DNA from: SZUA-309 sp050185825
GTDB taxonomy: Bacteria; Pseudomonadota; Gammaproteobacteria; Pseudomonadales; Azotimanducaceae
NCBI GenBank assembly: GCA_050185825.1
Contig: JBFWZA010000009.1
Location: forward strand, 219,393 to 283,392
DNA: 64,000 nucleotides
Reading direction: 5' to 3'
In this document: positions 62,603-64,000 of the stretch, in pieces
How the letters are laid out: every line of letters begins with the position of its first letter
Numbering within the stretch: the first letter of the stretch is position 1
Notes under the pieces: generated by a model
The model's input: only the letters and a program-made list of their open reading frames with translations
Told to the model about the DNA's origin: nothing
Database searches by the model: none
Program-made: the position numbers and the translations under genes

Positions 62603-63877
62603 TCACGCCCCCTTCAACTTCGTCACCCCCAGCATATTCATCACCGCCTTCTCGTAATAAGGCTCGATGTCCCCCTGCTTCACCTTCCGCATGAAGTACT
62701 TCTCGAAGCCGATCTTGGCGAGGTGCACCCACTTGCCCTCGGAGGACCAGTTGACGTTCCTCGGCGGGATCTGGGGCAGGGCGGCGAAGGCGACACCCCG
62801 GTCGCCGAAGTCGGCGAGGCAGACGGCGTTCCAGGTGGCCTTGTCCGCGGGCGCCTTGCCCGCGATCGCGGCGGCGATGTTGTGGGCCGTGGCGGTGACC
62901 ATGGACTCGATCATGTAGCCCGTCTTCGGGGTGCCGGTGGGCACCGGGGTCGGCCGCACGGGCGGGATGGCGACGGCGACGCCGATGCCGTAGATCTCTG
63001 GGTGGGCGGGATTGCGCTGATGCTCGTCCACGACGATGAAGCCGCGCGGGTTGGTGAGCCCCTCCACGCCCATCACCGCGGGTACGCCGCGGAAGGCGGG
63101 CAGGATCATCGAGTGCTTGAACTCGAGGGTTTGCGTCGCGTCCGGGTTGCCCTTGTCGTCCACGGTGGAGACGTGCATCTTGCCGGCCTCCACCTTGTCG
63201 ATCTTCGCGTTGGTGAGCCAGCGCACGTGTCGCTCGCGCAGCTCCGATTCCAGCATGGACTTGGTGTCGCCCACACCGTCGAGGCCCAGGTGACCGATGT
63301 ACGGTTCGCTGGTGACGTACCACATGGGCACGCGGTCTCTGATCTTCCGCTTCCTGAGCTCCGTCTCGAGGATGAAGAGGTACTCGTAGGCCGGACCGAA
63401 GCAGGAGGCGCCCTGAGCGGCACCCACGATCACGGGACCCGGATCGCTGACAAGCTTCTCGAAGTCGGCGAAGGCGTGCTCGGCGTGGGTGGTGGTGCAC
63501 ACGGAGGTGGTGAAGCCATTGGGGCCGAGGCCCTCGATCTCGTCGAAGGCGAGCGCGGGGCCGGTGGCGATCACCAGGTAGTCGTAGTCGACGAAGTTGC
63601 CGTCCACGAGCTCGAGGCGTTTGCCCGCCGCGTCGATGCGCTTCGCGGCGGTGGCGACGAGCTCGATCTTCTTCTTCTTGAACGGCTTCACCAGATCCAC
63701 CTTGATCTGGGGCCCGGTGCGCCAGCCGACGGCCACCCAGGGATTCGACGGCGTGAACTCGAAGTGGTCCCGCTCGGAAACCACGGTGATCTCGGTGCCC
63801 TTGGGCAGGTTCTTGCGCAGGTCGTAGGCCATGGACACCCCGCCCAGGCCGCCACCCAGTACACAGACGCGCGTCAT
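62603..63877 (-). CDS. sqr: Sulfide:quinone oxidoreductase
   Basis: 424 residues. An N-terminal FAD-binding motif (VCVLGGGLGGVSMAYDL), the second dinucleotide region (VIVGAAQGASCFGPAYEYLF) and three cysteines C127, C159 and C353. These correspond in position and context (SVCTTTH, GASCFGP, WNAVCLADFGD) to the three conserved cysteines of type I SQR. It oxidises sulfide at the membrane and passes electrons to quinone. ATG 63877 is preceded by GGAGGGATCC. The promoter should lie within 63878-64000. Confidence 0.85.
   Translation of the reverse strand: MTRVCVLGGGLGGVSMAYDLRKNLPKGTEITVVSERDHFEFTPSNPWVAVGWRTGPQIKVDLVKPFKKKKIELVATAAKRIDAAGKRLELVDGNFVDYDYLVIATGPALAFDEIEGLGPNGFTTSVCTTTHAEHAFADFEKLVSDPGPVIVGAAQGASCFGPAYEYLFILETELRKRKIRDRVPMWYVTSEPYIGHLGLDGVGDTKSMLESELRERHVRWLTNAKIDKVEAGKMHVSTVDDKGNPDATQTLEFKHSMILPAFRGVPAVMGVEGLTNPRGFIVVDEHQRNPAHPEIYGIGVAVAIPPVRPTPVPTGTPKTGYMIESMVTATAHNIAAAIAGKAPADKATWNAVCLADFGDRGVAFAALPQIPPRNVNWSSEGKWVHLAKIGFEKYFMRKVKQGDIEPYYEKAVMNMLGVTKLKGA
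62839..62924 (-). repeat. Source copy of the 86-bp repeat, within sqr
   Basis: This in-frame segment of sqr (about residues 318-346) is the intact partner of the fragment at 59682-59767. Sequence identity ends sharply on both sides. Confidence 0.85.
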
Positions 63878-64000
63878 GTCGGATCCCTCCTGCCCGCTGT
63901 CGGGCTACTTGTCCTTTCCGGCGTGGGTAGAAAACGCCTTACATATAGATAAGGGATGAGGAGGGGGAAGGGAATACGATCAACTACGTACTGCTGACCA

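Overview
The window is high-GC DNA with dense gene packing and overlapping start/stop codons. It looks like a gammaproteobacterium of uncertain order, probably free-living and aerobic. The evidence is an RpoD-type sigma factor of proteobacterial form, a complete YejABEF peptide importer, a sigma/DUF3619/DUF3106 cassette, a TonB-dependent receptor and small c-type cytochromes. No rRNA, tRNA, CRISPR array, insertion sequence or prophage module was recognised. The left edge cuts the first gene.

Layout. 1-4.5 kb: a divergent primary-type sigma factor, a family III CoA-transferase, a CaCA-type cation exchanger and an EthD-like protein. 4.5-5.2 kb: an RHH/PIN toxin-antitoxin (TA) pair. 5.4-10.8 kb: a secreted double-VWA protein, a PhyH dioxygenase, a small lipoprotein and a TIR-TolB-like-TPR membrane protein. 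10.9-17.7 kb: a tandem CoA-transferase fusion, a frameshifted cytochrome P450, a nucleotidyltransferase pair, a Nudix gene with an internal stop, an EamA transporter and a crotonase. 17.9-21.3 kb: a RecB-like nuclease fused to an SF1 helicase. 21.3-25.3 kb: an ECF sigma cassette, a DUF4382-like lipoprotein and an HPF-like protein. 25.5-30.4 kb: exported beta-carbonic anhydrase, TonB receptor, membrane protein and a mobile mystery A/B (HTH/Fic) pair. 30.5-38.4 kb: thiolase-like/DUF35 pair, ethanolamine-type permease, NYN, RHH and NERD proteins, and a second tandem CoA-transferase. 38.6-41.9 kb: a redox operon (beta-propeller with a CxxCH site, cytochrome b561, SHP-like cytochrome, diheme cytochrome). 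41.9-47.5 kb: yejABEF. 47.6-52.9 kb: hydrolase, CurA-type reductase, DUF6265 protein, Fic protein and MFS transporter. 53-60.5 kb: a TA/abortive-infection cluster. 60.7-63.9 kb: a SEC-C protein and sulfide:quinone oxidoreductase.

Two themes dominate. The first is acyl-CoA, terpenoid or steroid-like catabolism: five CaiB/BaiF domains in three genes, crotonase, thiolase/DUF35, P450, PhyH, EthD and CurA. The second is a large stock of TA and anti-phage type genes: three Fic proteins, three PIN toxins, two nucleotidyltransferase systems, and HTH or RHH partners with clear palindromic operators. Several are decayed.

The most unusual item is an AbiE-type pair (57082-59122). Its AbiEii-like nucleotidyltransferase is fused to a C-terminal domain resembling DUF6946, with an E-x-K motif. 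Other notable features are an 86-bp fragment of the sulfide:quinone oxidoreductase gene duplicated 3.1 kb away, and the same asymmetry in both tandem CoA-transferases: only the C-terminal half keeps the nucleophilic Asp.
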